Origin: Microbacterium sp. SORGH_AS_0862
GTDB taxonomy: Bacteria > Actinomycetota > Actinomycetes > Actinomycetales > Microbacteriaceae
DNA: 64,000 nucleotides
Direction of reading: 5' to 3'
NCBI RefSeq assembly: GCF_030818795.1
Contig: NZ_JAUTAY010000001.1
Location: 3,162,001-3,226,000 of the forward strand
Part shown: positions 7,765 to 16,026 of the stretch, in pieces
How the letters are laid out: the number at the start of each line of letters is the position of its first letter
Position numbering within the stretch: position 1 is the stretch's first letter
The notes under the pieces: generated by a model
Database searches by the model: none
Told to the model about the DNA's origin: nothing
What the model saw: only the letters and a program-made list of their open reading frames with translations
Made by a program: the position numbers and the translations under genes

Positions 7765-8844
7765 TCACGAGAGCACGCGCTTCCACACGCCCTCGTAGCT
7801 GACCGGCGTGAAGCCGATGGCCTCGTTGATGTCGAGCATCGGCCGGTTCTCCTCGGCGTTGTACGTCACGACGCGCGTGGAGTCGGGGGCGATTCGCGGC
7901 CACGCGAGCAGCCCTTCGGCCTTCACGAGCATGCCCAGCCGATGACCGCGATGCGTCGAGAGCACGAGGGTGTCGTACTGGTGCGACGCCACCTCGGGGT
8001 CGACGCCGAGCACGAGCTCGTTGAATGCGCACAGCTCGCCGGTGGCGATGTGCTGTGCGGCGGTCACCAGCATCCGGCGCCCGCCGTCGAGGATCTCCGC
8101 ATCCCACATCCGCACCCGCGCGGCATCCCAGGTCTCCTCGTCCACCACGAGGTCGGCCGAGGGTGCATCCGTCGACATACGCGACTTCATCCACGCGTAG
8201 CCCTCGACGTACTCGTCGGGAGTGGGGGTCTCCCACTGCACGACGCGGTACTCGGCCGCTGCGGCACGCGCCACGGCGGCGTGCTGCTCCAGTGCTGCCC
8301 GGCTGCTGTCGAGGGCGAAGGCGCTCTTTCGCACGATCTGCTCCAGCGTGTACCCGTGCCGCAGCAGGAAACGAGCCGGATGATCGAGCGGCACCGTTCC
8401 GAAGCCTGTCGGGGGTGTCAACTGCTCGCCCTCGGCGGCAGGATGCTCGACCCAGCTCTGCATGACGCTGCGACCGTGCGCGCGGGCGGTCTCTTCGAGG
8501 AGCGCGTGCGCACGCTCGCCGATGCCCCGACGCCACACGTCGTGCCGGAGCTCGATGAACACGTACGCCGTGCGTGAGCCGTCCTCCTGCGGCAGATCCA
8601 TGCCCATGCGCCCGACCGGCTCGTCATCGAGGAGCACGAGCCACTGGAGGCGCAGTTCATGTGCGTCGGAGCGGGCGAACGGGGCGAGCTCGCCGGGTGT
8701 CATCCGGTCGTCGTCCGTGCCGGAGATCTCGCGATAGACGTCGTTGCGAATGGCGGCGAGCCGGTGGAAGTCCCGGGCTCCGGGCCCGTCGAGGTCCGTG
8801 GGGACCTCGACGGGCCGCAGCTCGAGAGTGGTGAGGATGTTCAT
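7765..8844 (-). CDS. tandem GNAT acetyltransferase
   Basis: N-acetyltransferase of 359 aa; the substrate is unknown. Two GNAT-like halves are visible. The N-terminal half carries a strand ending VFIELRHDVWRRGIGERAHALL, the acetyl-CoA loop with RRGIG. The C-terminal half has LVLSTHRGHRLGMLVKAEGL and VTYNAEENRPMLDINEAIGF, a well-formed RGHRLG loop and N-terminus of the last helix. The ATG at 8844 has GGAG 7 nt upstream. An in-frame ATG at 8877 overlaps the upstream stop (ATGA) but lacks a close ribosome-binding site. It belongs to the cassette transcribed from 9471. Confidence 0.85.
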   Translation of the reverse strand: MNILTTLELRPVEVPTDLDGPGARDFHRLAAIRNDVYREISGTDDDRMTPGELAPFARSDAHELRLQWLVLLDDEPVGRMGMDLPQEDGSRTAYVFIELRHDVWRRGIGERAHALLEETARAHGRSVMQSWVEHPAAEGEQLTPPTGFGTVPLDHPARFLLRHGYTLEQIVRKSAFALDSSRAALEQHAAVARAAAAEYRVVQWETPTPDEYVEGYAWMKSRMSTDAPSADLVVDEETWDAARVRMWDAEILDGGRRMLVTAAQHIATGELCAFNELVLGVDPEVASHQYDTLVLSTHRGHRLGMLVKAEGLLAWPRIAPDSTRVVTYNAEENRPMLDINEAIGFTPVSYEGVWKRVLS

Positions 8845-8873
8845 GCTGGTGCTCCGTGGGTGATTCGTGTCGA

Positions 8874-9125
8874 TCATCGGATCGTGGGCTGGGCTCCGGT
8901 GCGCACGACGGCGAGGTCGTACGCGTGTCGGACATCCTGCGCGAGCAGTGCCCGGGCGTTGGCCTCGGAGGAGACGCGCCGCCGCGAGCGGTCGCGCCCC
9001 CAGAGCAGCAGCCGGAGTCCGATGTGCATCGCCATGCGATCGATGAGGGTGGGCCGTACCTGCGAGGGCGACGGCGGGTGGGTGGGAAGCGACGCCCGGA
9101 TGGGGGCGTCCTGCGTGATGTTCAC
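8874..9125 (-). CDS. small hypothetical basic protein
   Basis: An 83-aa protein with no recognised domain. A central segment (RPTLIDRMAMHIGLRLLLWGRD) is a short amphipathic or hydrophobic helix followed by RSRRR and a charged helix. It resembles small DUF-less proteins seen in Microbacteriaceae genomes, but I cannot name a family. A GTG start at 9125 has CGGAG 6 nt upstream. It lies 29 nt before the GNAT gene and very likely shares its transcript. Membrane association or a regulatory role would be guesses. Confidence 0.6.
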   Translation of the reverse strand: MNITQDAPIRASLPTHPPSPSQVRPTLIDRMAMHIGLRLLLWGRDRSRRRVSSEANARALLAQDVRHAYDLAVVRTGAQPTIR

Positions 9126-9300
9126 GATGATTCTCCGAGTGAGAGTGGGCAGGATGCGGCCGCCGGATGGGGCCGCAGTGCGGTCGGGAAGGGCCGACCA
9201 CGTGCGAGGGCACGGGCGGCGGAGGAACGAACGGCTCAGCGTGCGCTCGACTCCGCGCGGATCGCTGCTCGGTGATGGGCAGACTTATCCCCGGCGCGGG

Positions 9301-9402
9301 TCAACGAGCGGTGTGCGTGCGACCGTTCTGGAACACACCGACGGAGCGGATCGCATCGACGGCGCACGTGTTCGGCGCGGTGGTGACAAGCAGACGAGTC
9401 AT
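9301..9402 (-). CDS. 33-codon ORF with strong ribosome-binding site, possible leader peptide
   Basis: An ATG at 9402 preceded by AAAGGAG at 8-nt spacing, one of the best Shine-Dalgarno sites in the window. The peptide is short and ends in TGA at 9301 (MTRLLVTTAPN at its start). It is the first ORF downstream of the 9442-9471 promoter. About 175 nt separate it from the next gene, including a small hairpin (9182-9187 with 9194-9199). It may be a real small protein or a leader peptide of an attenuator; no codon run hints at a sensed amino acid. Confidence 0.5.
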   Translation of the reverse strand: MTRLLVTTAPNTCAVDAIRSVGVFQNGRTHTAR

Positions 9403-9441
9403 CTTGCGATCTCCTTTCTCAACGTCGGTTGGCAGATCAGG

Positions 9442-9471
9442 ACGCTAGCGTGTCTGAGAGACAGCTGTCAA
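9442..9471 (-). promoter_or_regulatory. near-consensus promoter with overlapping palindromes (probable operator)
   Basis: On the reverse strand TTGACA (9466-9471), an 18-nt spacer and TAGCGT (9442-9447) form the best -35/-10 pair in the window. The spacer holds TGTCT-3 nt-AGACA (9451-9463), and the -35 overlaps the perfect palindrome GACAGCTGTC (9460-9469). Palindromes in this position normally bind a repressor of TetR or similar type. It drives the 33-codon ORF, the 83-aa protein and the GNAT gene. Confidence 0.75.
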
Positions 9472-9532
9472 CATCCCGGGCGTGTCGCGCTGTCCGCCTG
9501 CGTCGCTGCGAGGCGGGCGAGGGCCGCTCCGG

Positions 9533-9538
9533 TAACGT
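9533..9538 (+). promoter_or_regulatory. possible -10 hexamer TAACGT and GGAGGA site, smc
   Basis: TAACGT lies about 31 nt before the smc ATG, and GGAGGA at 9558-9563 is a good Shine-Dalgarno. smc therefore appears to be leadered, unlike many neighbours. Confidence 0.45.
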
Positions 9539-9568
9539 CGTGAGAAGCCCGACGACCGGAGGATTCGC

Positions 9569-12500
9569 ATGCACCTGAAGAGCGTGACGCTCAAAGGGTT
9601 CAAGTCGTTCGCGCAGCCCACGACCTTCGCCCTCGAGCCCGGTGTCACCGCGATCGTGGGACCGAACGGATCCGGCAAGTCCAACGTCGTCGACGCCCTC
9701 GCCTGGGTGATGGGCGAGCAGGGAGCCAAGACCCTCCGCGGCGGAAAGATGGAGGACGTCATCTTCGCCGGCACGTCCACCCGTGGACCGCTCGGCCGTG
9801 CGGAGGTGCAGCTCACGATCGACAACGCCGACGGAGCGCTGCCGATCGAGTACGCCGAGGTGACGATCAGCAGGACGCTGTTTCGCAACGGCGCCAGCGA
9901 ATACGCGATCAACGGGCAGTCCTGCAGGCTCCTCGACGTGCAGGAGCTGCTCAGCGACTCGGGACTCGGCCGGGAGATGCACGTCATCGTCGGGCAGGGG
10001 CGCCTCGACACCGTGCTGCAGGCGAGCCCCGAAGACCGTCGCGGCTTCATCGAGGAAGCGGCGGGCATCCTGAAGCACCGCCGACGCAAGGAGAAGACCC
10101 TCCGCAAGCTCGAGGCCATGGAGGCGAATCTCACCCGCCTCAGCGATCTCGCCGGAGAGCTGCGCCGTCAGCTCAAACCGCTCGGACGCCAGGCGGACAT
10201 CGCCCGAGAGGCGGCGACGATCGCCGCTGTCGTCCGCGACGCGCGGGCGCGGCTGCTGGCCGACGAGCTGGTCGCACTGCAGGCGGAACTCGCCGACTTC
10301 GCGCGCAACGAGCAGGACCGGCGAGCGGAGCGGACACTCCTGCAGGATCGCGCCGACCAGGTCAAGGCTCGTGTCACAGCCCTCGAGACGCAGGAGCGCT
10401 CCGAAGCGGTGGATGCGGCGCGGCGCGTCGCCTTCGGTCTCGAACAGGTGCAGGAGCGCCTGCGCGGTCTGTACACGCTCGCGGGGCAGAGGCTGAGCCT
10501 GCTCTCCGAGGACGAGGACTCGCTGGCGCCGGCGCCGACCGTGTCGCAGGCTGCGATCGATGAAGCGCGTGAGGAGCTCGACACGATCACGACCGGGGTC
10601 GGCGAGGCGGAGGACGCTGCGGCGGCCGCTGCGCGAGACGTGACCCGCGCGCGCGCCGAGCTCGACGCGCTGGATGCCGATATCGCTGCGCAGAGCGCTC
10701 TCGTCTCCGAGCACGACATGCGGCTCACGGCTCTGCGTGGCACGGCGGAAGCGGCGGAATCGGCCCTGGCGGCCGTGCGCGCCGCCGTCGAACGGCAGCA
10801 GAAGGCGCTGGACGCAGCGCTCGCTCGCCGAGCCGAGGCCGAGGAGGAGCTCGCCGGCGCCGACCCGGACCTGGTTCCGGAGACGTCGTCGGCAGAGCAC
10901 GCCGCCGCCTACGAACAGGCGCAGCGGCACGCTGCCGACGCCGAAACGGAGATGGCCGGCATCCGGGAGCGTCTGCACGCGACCGAGCGCGAGGTCGACG
11001 CGCTCTCCGCGCAGGTCAAGACCCTCGGCCGTGCGCTCGACGTGCGCACCGGCGCATCCGAGCTCATCGCGGCCGGTGGCAGCGGAGTCCGCGGGCTCGT
11101 GGGGGACGCCGTTCAGGTCACGTCGGGCTACGAAGCGGCCATCGCCGCCGCGCTGGGCGCTGTCGCCGAGGGCGTACTGGTGGACAGCGAGGCGGATGCG
11201 TTGGATGCGGCGGCGATCGCCCGTTCCGGAGATTTCGGTGTCGTAGACATCGTGATCGCGGAAGTGTCGGCCGTCCCGACCGAGTTCCCCGACATCGACG
11301 GTGCAGTCCGGGCGACCGACGTCATGACCGCCCCGGCAGGCGTCGCGGGACTCCTCGCGCGGGTCGTGATCGCTGCAGACCTCCCTGCTGCGCAGAGCGT
11401 TCTCGCATCGGCCCCCGACCTTACCGTCGTCACGCGCGCGGGTGAGATCGTCACGCGCTTCTCCGTTCGTGCGGGCAGCGGCCAGGGGCGCTCCCGGCTC
11501 GAGCTCGCAGCCGAGCGTGATGCGGCCGCGGAGCGGCTCGGTGAGCTGCAGGTCGTCGCCGACTCCCTGCGCGAAGCCCTCTCCGATCAGACGCGCGCCC
11601 TCCAGGAGGCGCGCGCCCGCACCAAGCTCACCCTCGACGCGCTGCGCTCGCACGACGCCGCGCTGGCGGCTCACGCGGAGAAGGTCAACCGGGCGACGGT
11701 CCGGCACGAATCCGCGGTGGCGGAGTGCGAGCGGCTCACGCAGACGCTGCGTCAGGCGCAGGCGGCGGTCGCCGAGGCCGAGGACTCGGCGCGTGTCGCG
11801 GCCGACCGATTGGCGTCCGCGCAGGAGGCGCCGCGACCGATCCTGGACGCGTCGGCCCGCGACGGCATGCTCGCCGCGCTCGACGCCGCGCGTGACGGCG
11901 AGATGCGCGCCCGCCTGGATGTAGAGACTCTTCGCGAGCGGATCCGCGCGGGCGAGGCACGCATCGCTCAGCTCGAACGTCAACGCGAACGCGAACGGGC
12001 GGCCGCCGAGGAAGCGGCTCGCCGCGCCGTGATCCGTCGACGTCAGCGCGACATCGCCGCATCCGTCGCAGCGCAGCTGCCGGCGCTGCTGGACTCGGTC
12101 GACCGCTCGGTGTCTCAGGCGCGCGTGGAACTCGCCGCGGCTGAGTCCGCGCGCACCGCCGTCACGGCGGAGCTCTCCGAGGCGCGACGCGAGGAGGCCG
12201 CGCTGCGCGAGCGGCTGAGCGGGCTCACGGAGAGCGTGCACGGACTCGAGCTGCGCATCCACGAGAAGAAGCTCCACGTCGGCTCGCTGCGGGAGAGGGT
12301 GCAGAGCGAGCTCGGCCTGGACGAGAACATTCTGATTTCGGAATATGGGCCGGACCAGCCCATCCCGGACGATTCCGTCGAACCGACCGAGGAGGGGGAG
12401 CGGCCCGCGATCGCCTTCGACCGCGGGCAGCAGCGCAAGCGTTTCCAAGAGGCGGAGCGCAAGCTCGCGCAGCTCGGACGCGTCAACCCGCTCGCGCTCG

Positions 12501-13081
12501 AGGAGTTCGCGGCCCTCGAGCAGCGGCACACGTTCCTCACCGAGCAGCTCGCCGATCTGACCCAGACGCGCAAGGACCTCCTCACGATCATCGAGGAGCT
12601 CGACGAGCGGATGCGGTCGATCTTCCTGGAGGCGTTCGAGGACACCCGCGTGGCTTTCACCGAGGTGTTCCCTCTGCTGTTCCCGGGCGGCACCGGCAGC
12701 ATCGCGCTGACGGATCCCGACAACCCGCTCACGACCGGGATCGACGTCTCGGTGCGCCCGGTCGGCAAGAAGGTCGAGCGACTGTCGCTGCTCTCCGGTG
12801 GGGAGCGCTCGCTCGCAGCGGTCGCGCTGCTGGTCGCGATCTTCAAGGCGCGCCCCAGCCCCTTCTACATCCTCGACGAGGTCGAGGCGGCGCTCGACGA
12901 TGCCAATCTGGGGCGCCTCCTGACGGTGTTCGAGCAGCTGCGTGCATCCAGCCAGCTGATCGTCATCACGCACCAGAAGCGGACCATGGAGATCGCCGAC
13001 GCGCTCTACGGCGTCTCGATGCGTCAGGACGGCGTCTCGGCCGTCGTCGGCCAGCGGGTTCGCGAGCGCGAATCCGCATGA
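9569..13081 (+). CDS. smc: chromosome segregation protein SMC
   Basis: Ring-forming ATPase that compacts and helps segregate the chromosome, with ScpA and ScpB as partners (not in this window). The 1170-aa protein has the N-terminal Walker A GPNGSGKSN near residue 32, a first coiled coil with many Arg, Glu and Ala residues, a hinge from about 490 to 640 (GSGVRGLVGDAV), a second coiled coil, and the C-terminal head with signature LLSGGERSLAAVALL near 1074 and Walker B YILDEVEAALDD. A GGAGGA site precedes the ATG. Confidence 0.97.
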   Translation: MHLKSVTLKGFKSFAQPTTFALEPGVTAIVGPNGSGKSNVVDALAWVMGEQGAKTLRGGKMEDVIFAGTSTRGPLGRAEVQLTIDNADGALPIEYAEVTISRTLFRNGASEYAINGQSCRLLDVQELLSDSGLGREMHVIVGQGRLDTVLQASPEDRRGFIEEAAGILKHRRRKEKTLRKLEAMEANLTRLSDLAGELRRQLKPLGRQADIAREAATIAAVVRDARARLLADELVALQAELADFARNEQDRRAERTLLQDRADQVKARVTALETQERSEAVDAARRVAFGLEQVQERLRGLYTLAGQRLSLLSEDEDSLAPAPTVSQAAIDEAREELDTITTGVGEAEDAAAAAARDVTRARAELDALDADIAAQSALVSEHDMRLTALRGTAEAAESALAAVRAAVERQQKALDAALARRAEAEEELAGADPDLVPETSSAEHAAAYEQAQRHAADAETEMAGIRERLHATEREVDALSAQVKTLGRALDVRTGASELIAAGGSGVRGLVGDAVQVTSGYEAAIAAALGAVAEGVLVDSEADALDAAAIARSGDFGVVDIVIAEVSAVPTEFPDIDGAVRATDVMTAPAGVAGLLARVVIAADLPAAQSVLASAPDLTVVTRAGEIVTRFSVRAGSGQGRSRLELAAERDAAAERLGELQVVADSLREALSDQTRALQEARARTKLTLDALRSHDAALAAHAEKVNRATVRHESAVAECERLTQTLRQAQAAVAEAEDSARVAADRLASAQEAPRPILDASARDGMLAALDAARDGEMRARLDVETLRERIRAGEARIAQLERQRERERAAAEEAARRAVIRRRQRDIAASVAAQLPALLDSVDRSVSQARVELAAAESARTAVTAELSEARREEAALRERLSGLTESVHGLELRIHEKKLHVGSLRERVQSELGLDENILISEYGPDQPIPDDSVEPTEEGERPAIAFDRGQQRKRFQEAERKLAQLGRVNPLALEEFAALEQRHTFLTEQLADLTQTRKDLLTIIEELDERMRSIFLEAFEDTRVAFTEVFPLLFPGGTGSIALTDPDNPLTTGIDVSVRPVGKKVERLSLLSGGERSLAAVALLVAIFKARPSPFYILDEVEAALDDANLGRLLTVFEQLRASSQLIVITHQKRTMEIADALYGVSMRQDGVSAVVGQRVRERESA

Positions 13082-13092
13082 GCCCGGCCGCG

Positions 13093-13098
13093 TAGGCT
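13093..13098 (+). promoter_or_regulatory. -10 hexamer TAGGCT, leaderless geometry, ftsY
   Basis: TAGGCT followed by GGAGAC and ATG 13105. It suggests ftsY is transcribed on its own as well as by read-through from smc. Confidence 0.6.
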
Positions 13099-13104
13099 GG
13101 AGAC

Positions 13105-13977
13105 ATGGCCGAGAGATCGTGGTCGCTGGGGCGTGCCCTGCGAGGGATGTTCGTCAAGCCCGTCATCGACGAGAGCACGTGGGAGGACCTCGAGACGGCT
13201 CTGCTCACGGCCGACTTCGGCCCCGACGTGACCGAGCGTCTCATCGACGAGCTGCGCGAGAAGGTCGATCGGTACCGCACCACCGACCCGAAGGATCTCC
13301 AGCGGATGCTGCGCGAGACCCTGGAGGAGCACTTCGCGAAGTTCGACTCCACGCTCCGCCTCACCGAGCGCCCGGCCGTCGTCCTCGTGGTCGGTGTCAA
13401 CGGCGTCGGCAAGACGACCACGATCGGCAAGTTCGCGAACTTCCTGCGCCGTTACGACCGCTCCGTCGTGGTGGGTGCCGCCGACACCTTCCGGGCCGCC
13501 GCCGTCGACCAGCTGGCGACCTGGGCGGAGCGCGGGGGAGCGTCGATCGTCCGCCCGCAGCAGGAGGGGCAGGATCCGGCATCCGTCGCCTTCCAGACCG
13601 TGGCCCACGCGATCGAGACGGGTACCGAGATCGTCCTCGTCGACACCGCCGGACGCCTGCACACCAAGGGTGGGCTCATGGACGAGCTCGGCAAGATCAA
13701 GCGCGTGATCGAGAAGCAGGCGCCGATCAGCGAGGTGCTGCTCGTGCTCGATGCGACGACCGGTCAGAACGGTCTGATGCAGGCCGAGGCGTTCCTCGAG
13801 CAGGCAGGCGTCACCGGGCTGGTGCTCACCAAGCTCGACGGCTCGGCCAAGGGCGGATTCGTCCTGGCCGTGCAGGAGCGCACCGGCATCCCGGTCAAAC
13901 TGCTGGGGCAAGGAGAGGGCATCGGCGACCTGACCGGATTCACGCCCCACGTCTTCGTGGAGCAGCTCGTCTCCTGA
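13105..13977 (+). CDS. ftsY: signal recognition particle receptor FtsY
   Basis: GTPase that docks the signal recognition particle with its ribosome at the membrane, the partner of Ffh encoded at 20362. The 290-aa protein is short: the acidic, membrane-binding A domain of other FtsY proteins is nearly absent and the N domain starts within the first 20 residues. The G domain shows GVNGVGKTTTIGK near residue 97, DTFRAAA, DTAGRLHTKG and TKLDGSAKGG. Confidence 0.96.
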   Translation: MAERSWSLGRALRGMFVKPVIDESTWEDLETALLTADFGPDVTERLIDELREKVDRYRTTDPKDLQRMLRETLEEHFAKFDSTLRLTERPAVVLVVGVNGVGKTTTIGKFANFLRRYDRSVVVGAADTFRAAAVDQLATWAERGGASIVRPQQEGQDPASVAFQTVAHAIETGTEIVLVDTAGRLHTKGGLMDELGKIKRVIEKQAPISEVLLVLDATTGQNGLMQAEAFLEQAGVTGLVLTKLDGSAKGGFVLAVQERTGIPVKLLGQGEGIGDLTGFTPHVFVEQLVS

Positions 13978-14026
13978 GCCGCGCGCCGGACTACCGCCTG
14001 GCGGGCCTGGCTGGTTTCATTGACTC

Positions 14027-14527
14027 ATGGCGATCGAGCACGACTTCTTCGGACTTCTGGAATCCGGACCGGACGGGTCCATCTTCTGGTCCGAGAACGT
14101 CGAGTTCGGCGACCAGAGCGTGACGGTCGATCTGACCGCCCCCGACCAGGAGGACGTATCCGTCGCGGCGCTGGACGTCGCCGCCTCACTGATCTCCTCG
14201 CTGGAGCAGCTCGACCTGCTGGCGCGCAACGCCATGATCGGCGAACTCGACGACCGCACCAGCGAGGTGACGGAGTACATCCTGCAGCAGCAGGACACCT
14301 TCGGCGACGACATCACCGATCTCCTCGTCGACATCTCCGGCGACGTGCACGTCGACGTCATCCGGTCGCTCCAACTGACCAGCATGACGATCCTCGCCGA
14401 CGAGCACGGCGGTTCGGATCCGTTCGCCGTCCTGGAGTACGCGCTGGACGCCGACGCGACCGAGGATGTGCTGCTGGTAAACCTCGACTCGGACGGCGCG
14501 GTGATCTCGGTCACGAGCGCCGACTGA
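14027..14527 (+). CDS. DUF2004 family protein
   Basis: Conserved 166-aa acidic protein of unknown function, matching DUF2004 as I recall it. It has a short beta N-terminus (EHDFFGLLE), a helical middle rich in Asp and Glu (ISSLEQLDLLARNAM), and a C-terminal beta region (TSMTILADEHGG ... VISVTSAD). There is no signal peptide or membrane segment, so it is cytoplasmic. It ends 2 bases before the convergent transporter operon. The start is the first Met with a sensible spacing; no clear ribosome-binding site is seen. Confidence 0.75.
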   Translation: MAIEHDFFGLLESGPDGSIFWSENVEFGDQSVTVDLTAPDQEDVSVAALDVAASLISSLEQLDLLARNAMIGELDDRTSEVTEYILQQQDTFGDDITDLLVDISGDVHVDVIRSLQLTSMTILADEHGGSDPFAVLEYALDADATEDVLLVNLDSDGAVISVTSAD

Positions 14528-14529
14528 GC

Positions 14530-16026
14530 TCACTCCCGCGGCGCAGTGGACGCCGCAGCGATCAGCTCGCGTGTGAAGGGGTGCCGTGCGGCGGTGAAGA
14601 CCGCTTCCGTCGGGCCTTCCTCGACGACGCGACCGCCGCTCATCACGAGCACGCGATCGCTCACGCGCCGGACGACCGCGAGGTCGTGCGAGATGAAGAC
14701 GACGGCGGTCCCGGTCGTCGCCGGCAGGGACAGGATGAGCTCGAGGATGCCGGCCTGCGTCGCGACGTCCAGTGCCGACACGGGCTCGTCGCACACCAGA
14801 ACGTCAGGTGAGGCGGCGAGGGCGCGCGCGATGGCGACCCGCTGACGCTGTCCGCCGGAGAGCGTCGCCGGACGTCGACGCAGGAGCCCGGGATCCAGCT
14901 CCACCAGCTCGAGGAGCGCACGAGGAGCGGGCGAGGACGGGGCGGACGAGGCCGTCAGGATGCGTTCCACGTTCCACCGAGGATCGAAGCTGCCCGCGGG
15001 GTCCTGCGGAACGAGGCGGATGCGGGGTGCGGGGGTTCCGAGCGCGATGGTGCCGGTGTCCGGACGCTCGGCGCCCACCAGCAGCCGGGCCAGGGTCGTC
15101 TTTCCCGACCCGGACGCACCGACCACGCCGACCACCTCGCCCGCGCGGATCCGGAGGTCGACGTCCGCGAGGGCGGTGACCGAGCGATAGGCACGGCCGA
15201 GGCCCTCCGCACTCAGAAGCACGCGGCCCGCCGGCTGCGCGGGCACCCACTTCGGCCCGCGTGGCGTCGCGGCGAGCAGCGTGCGAGTGGCCACGTGGCG
15301 CGGCGCGGAGAGCACCTGCGACGTCGGACCCGTCTCCACCACGACGCCGTGCTCGAGAACGGCCACCCTGTCGGCGACGCGGGCGACGGCTGCGAGGTCA
15401 TGGCTGATCAGAAGGACGGCCCGACCCTGGTCGCGGATGCGGGCGAGCAGATCCAGCACGTGCACCGCCACGGTGGCGTCCAGGGCGGTGGTGGGCTCGT
15501 CGGCGATGAGGATGTTCGCGCCGCCCACCAGCGCGGAGGCGATGAGCGCGCGCTGCCGCATCCCGCCCGACAGCTCGCCCGCCCGACGCGCCAACAGCCT
15601 CTCCGGCTCCGGCAGTCCGGCGTCCGTGAGAGCCTGCACGACGCGCTCGCGTCGGAGGGCTCGGGGAACGCGGCGCAGCGCGAGCGTCTCGCCGACCTCC
15701 GCCTCGATCGTCCGGAGCGGGTCGAGGGACTGGAGGGCGTCCTGCAGCACGAGCGCGATGTCGCGCCCCCGCATCCGTCGCCAGTCGCGCCGTCCCGCGA
15801 GCCTCACATCGCGCCCCGCGACCTCGAAGTGCGCCGCGGCGACCGAGGCCCCGCTCTGCTCCTGAGTGAAGCCCAGGAGCGTGCGCGCCAGCACGGACTT
15901 GCCTGCGCCGGAGGAGCCGACGACGGCGACGATCTCGCCCGGCGCGACGTCGAGGTCGATGCCCTGCAGGACGCTGCCGGTGCCCGGAAGGGCGACCCGC
16001 AGTCCCTTCACGTGCAGACCGCTCAT
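14530..16026 (-). CDS. fused oligopeptide/nickel-type ABC transporter ATPase (DppD-DppF)
   Basis: Energises the transporter encoded upstream. The 498-aa protein holds two nucleotide-binding domains. The first has Walker A GSSGAGKS, signature LSGGMRQRALIASAL and Walker B ILIADEPTTALD. The second has Walker A GASGSGKTT, signature LSGGQRQRVAIARAL and Walker B VLVCDEPVSALD. In most systems these are separate DppD and DppF proteins; the fusion is common in actinobacteria. Its ATG overlaps the permease stop (ATGA), giving translational coupling. Confidence 0.93.
   Translation of the reverse strand: MSGLHVKGLRVALPGTGSVLQGIDLDVAPGEIVAVVGSSGAGKSVLARTLLGFTQEQSGASVAAAHFEVAGRDVRLAGRRDWRRMRGRDIALVLQDALQSLDPLRTIEAEVGETLALRRVPRALRRERVVQALTDAGLPEPERLLARRAGELSGGMRQRALIASALVGGANILIADEPTTALDATVAVHVLDLLARIRDQGRAVLLISHDLAAVARVADRVAVLEHGVVVETGPTSQVLSAPRHVATRTLLAATPRGPKWVPAQPAGRVLLSAEGLGRAYRSVTALADVDLRIRAGEVVGVVGASGSGKTTLARLLVGAERPDTGTIALGTPAPRIRLVPQDPAGSFDPRWNVERILTASSAPSSPAPRALLELVELDPGLLRRRPATLSGGQRQRVAIARALAASPDVLVCDEPVSALDVATQAGILELILSLPATTGTAVVFISHDLAVVRRVSDRVLVMSGGRVVEEGPTEAVFTAARHPFTRELIAAASTAPRE

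Noticed and set aside
9442..9471. WhiB7-type promoter for the GNAT cassette
   Set aside because: WhiB7 targets carry an AT-rich block just upstream of the -35; here that region is CCCGGGATG.
9437..12973. 1178-codon open frame on the reverse strand
   Set aside because: It is antisense to smc, whose protein is unmistakable. Long antisense frames are expected in high-GC genes because stop codons are rare.
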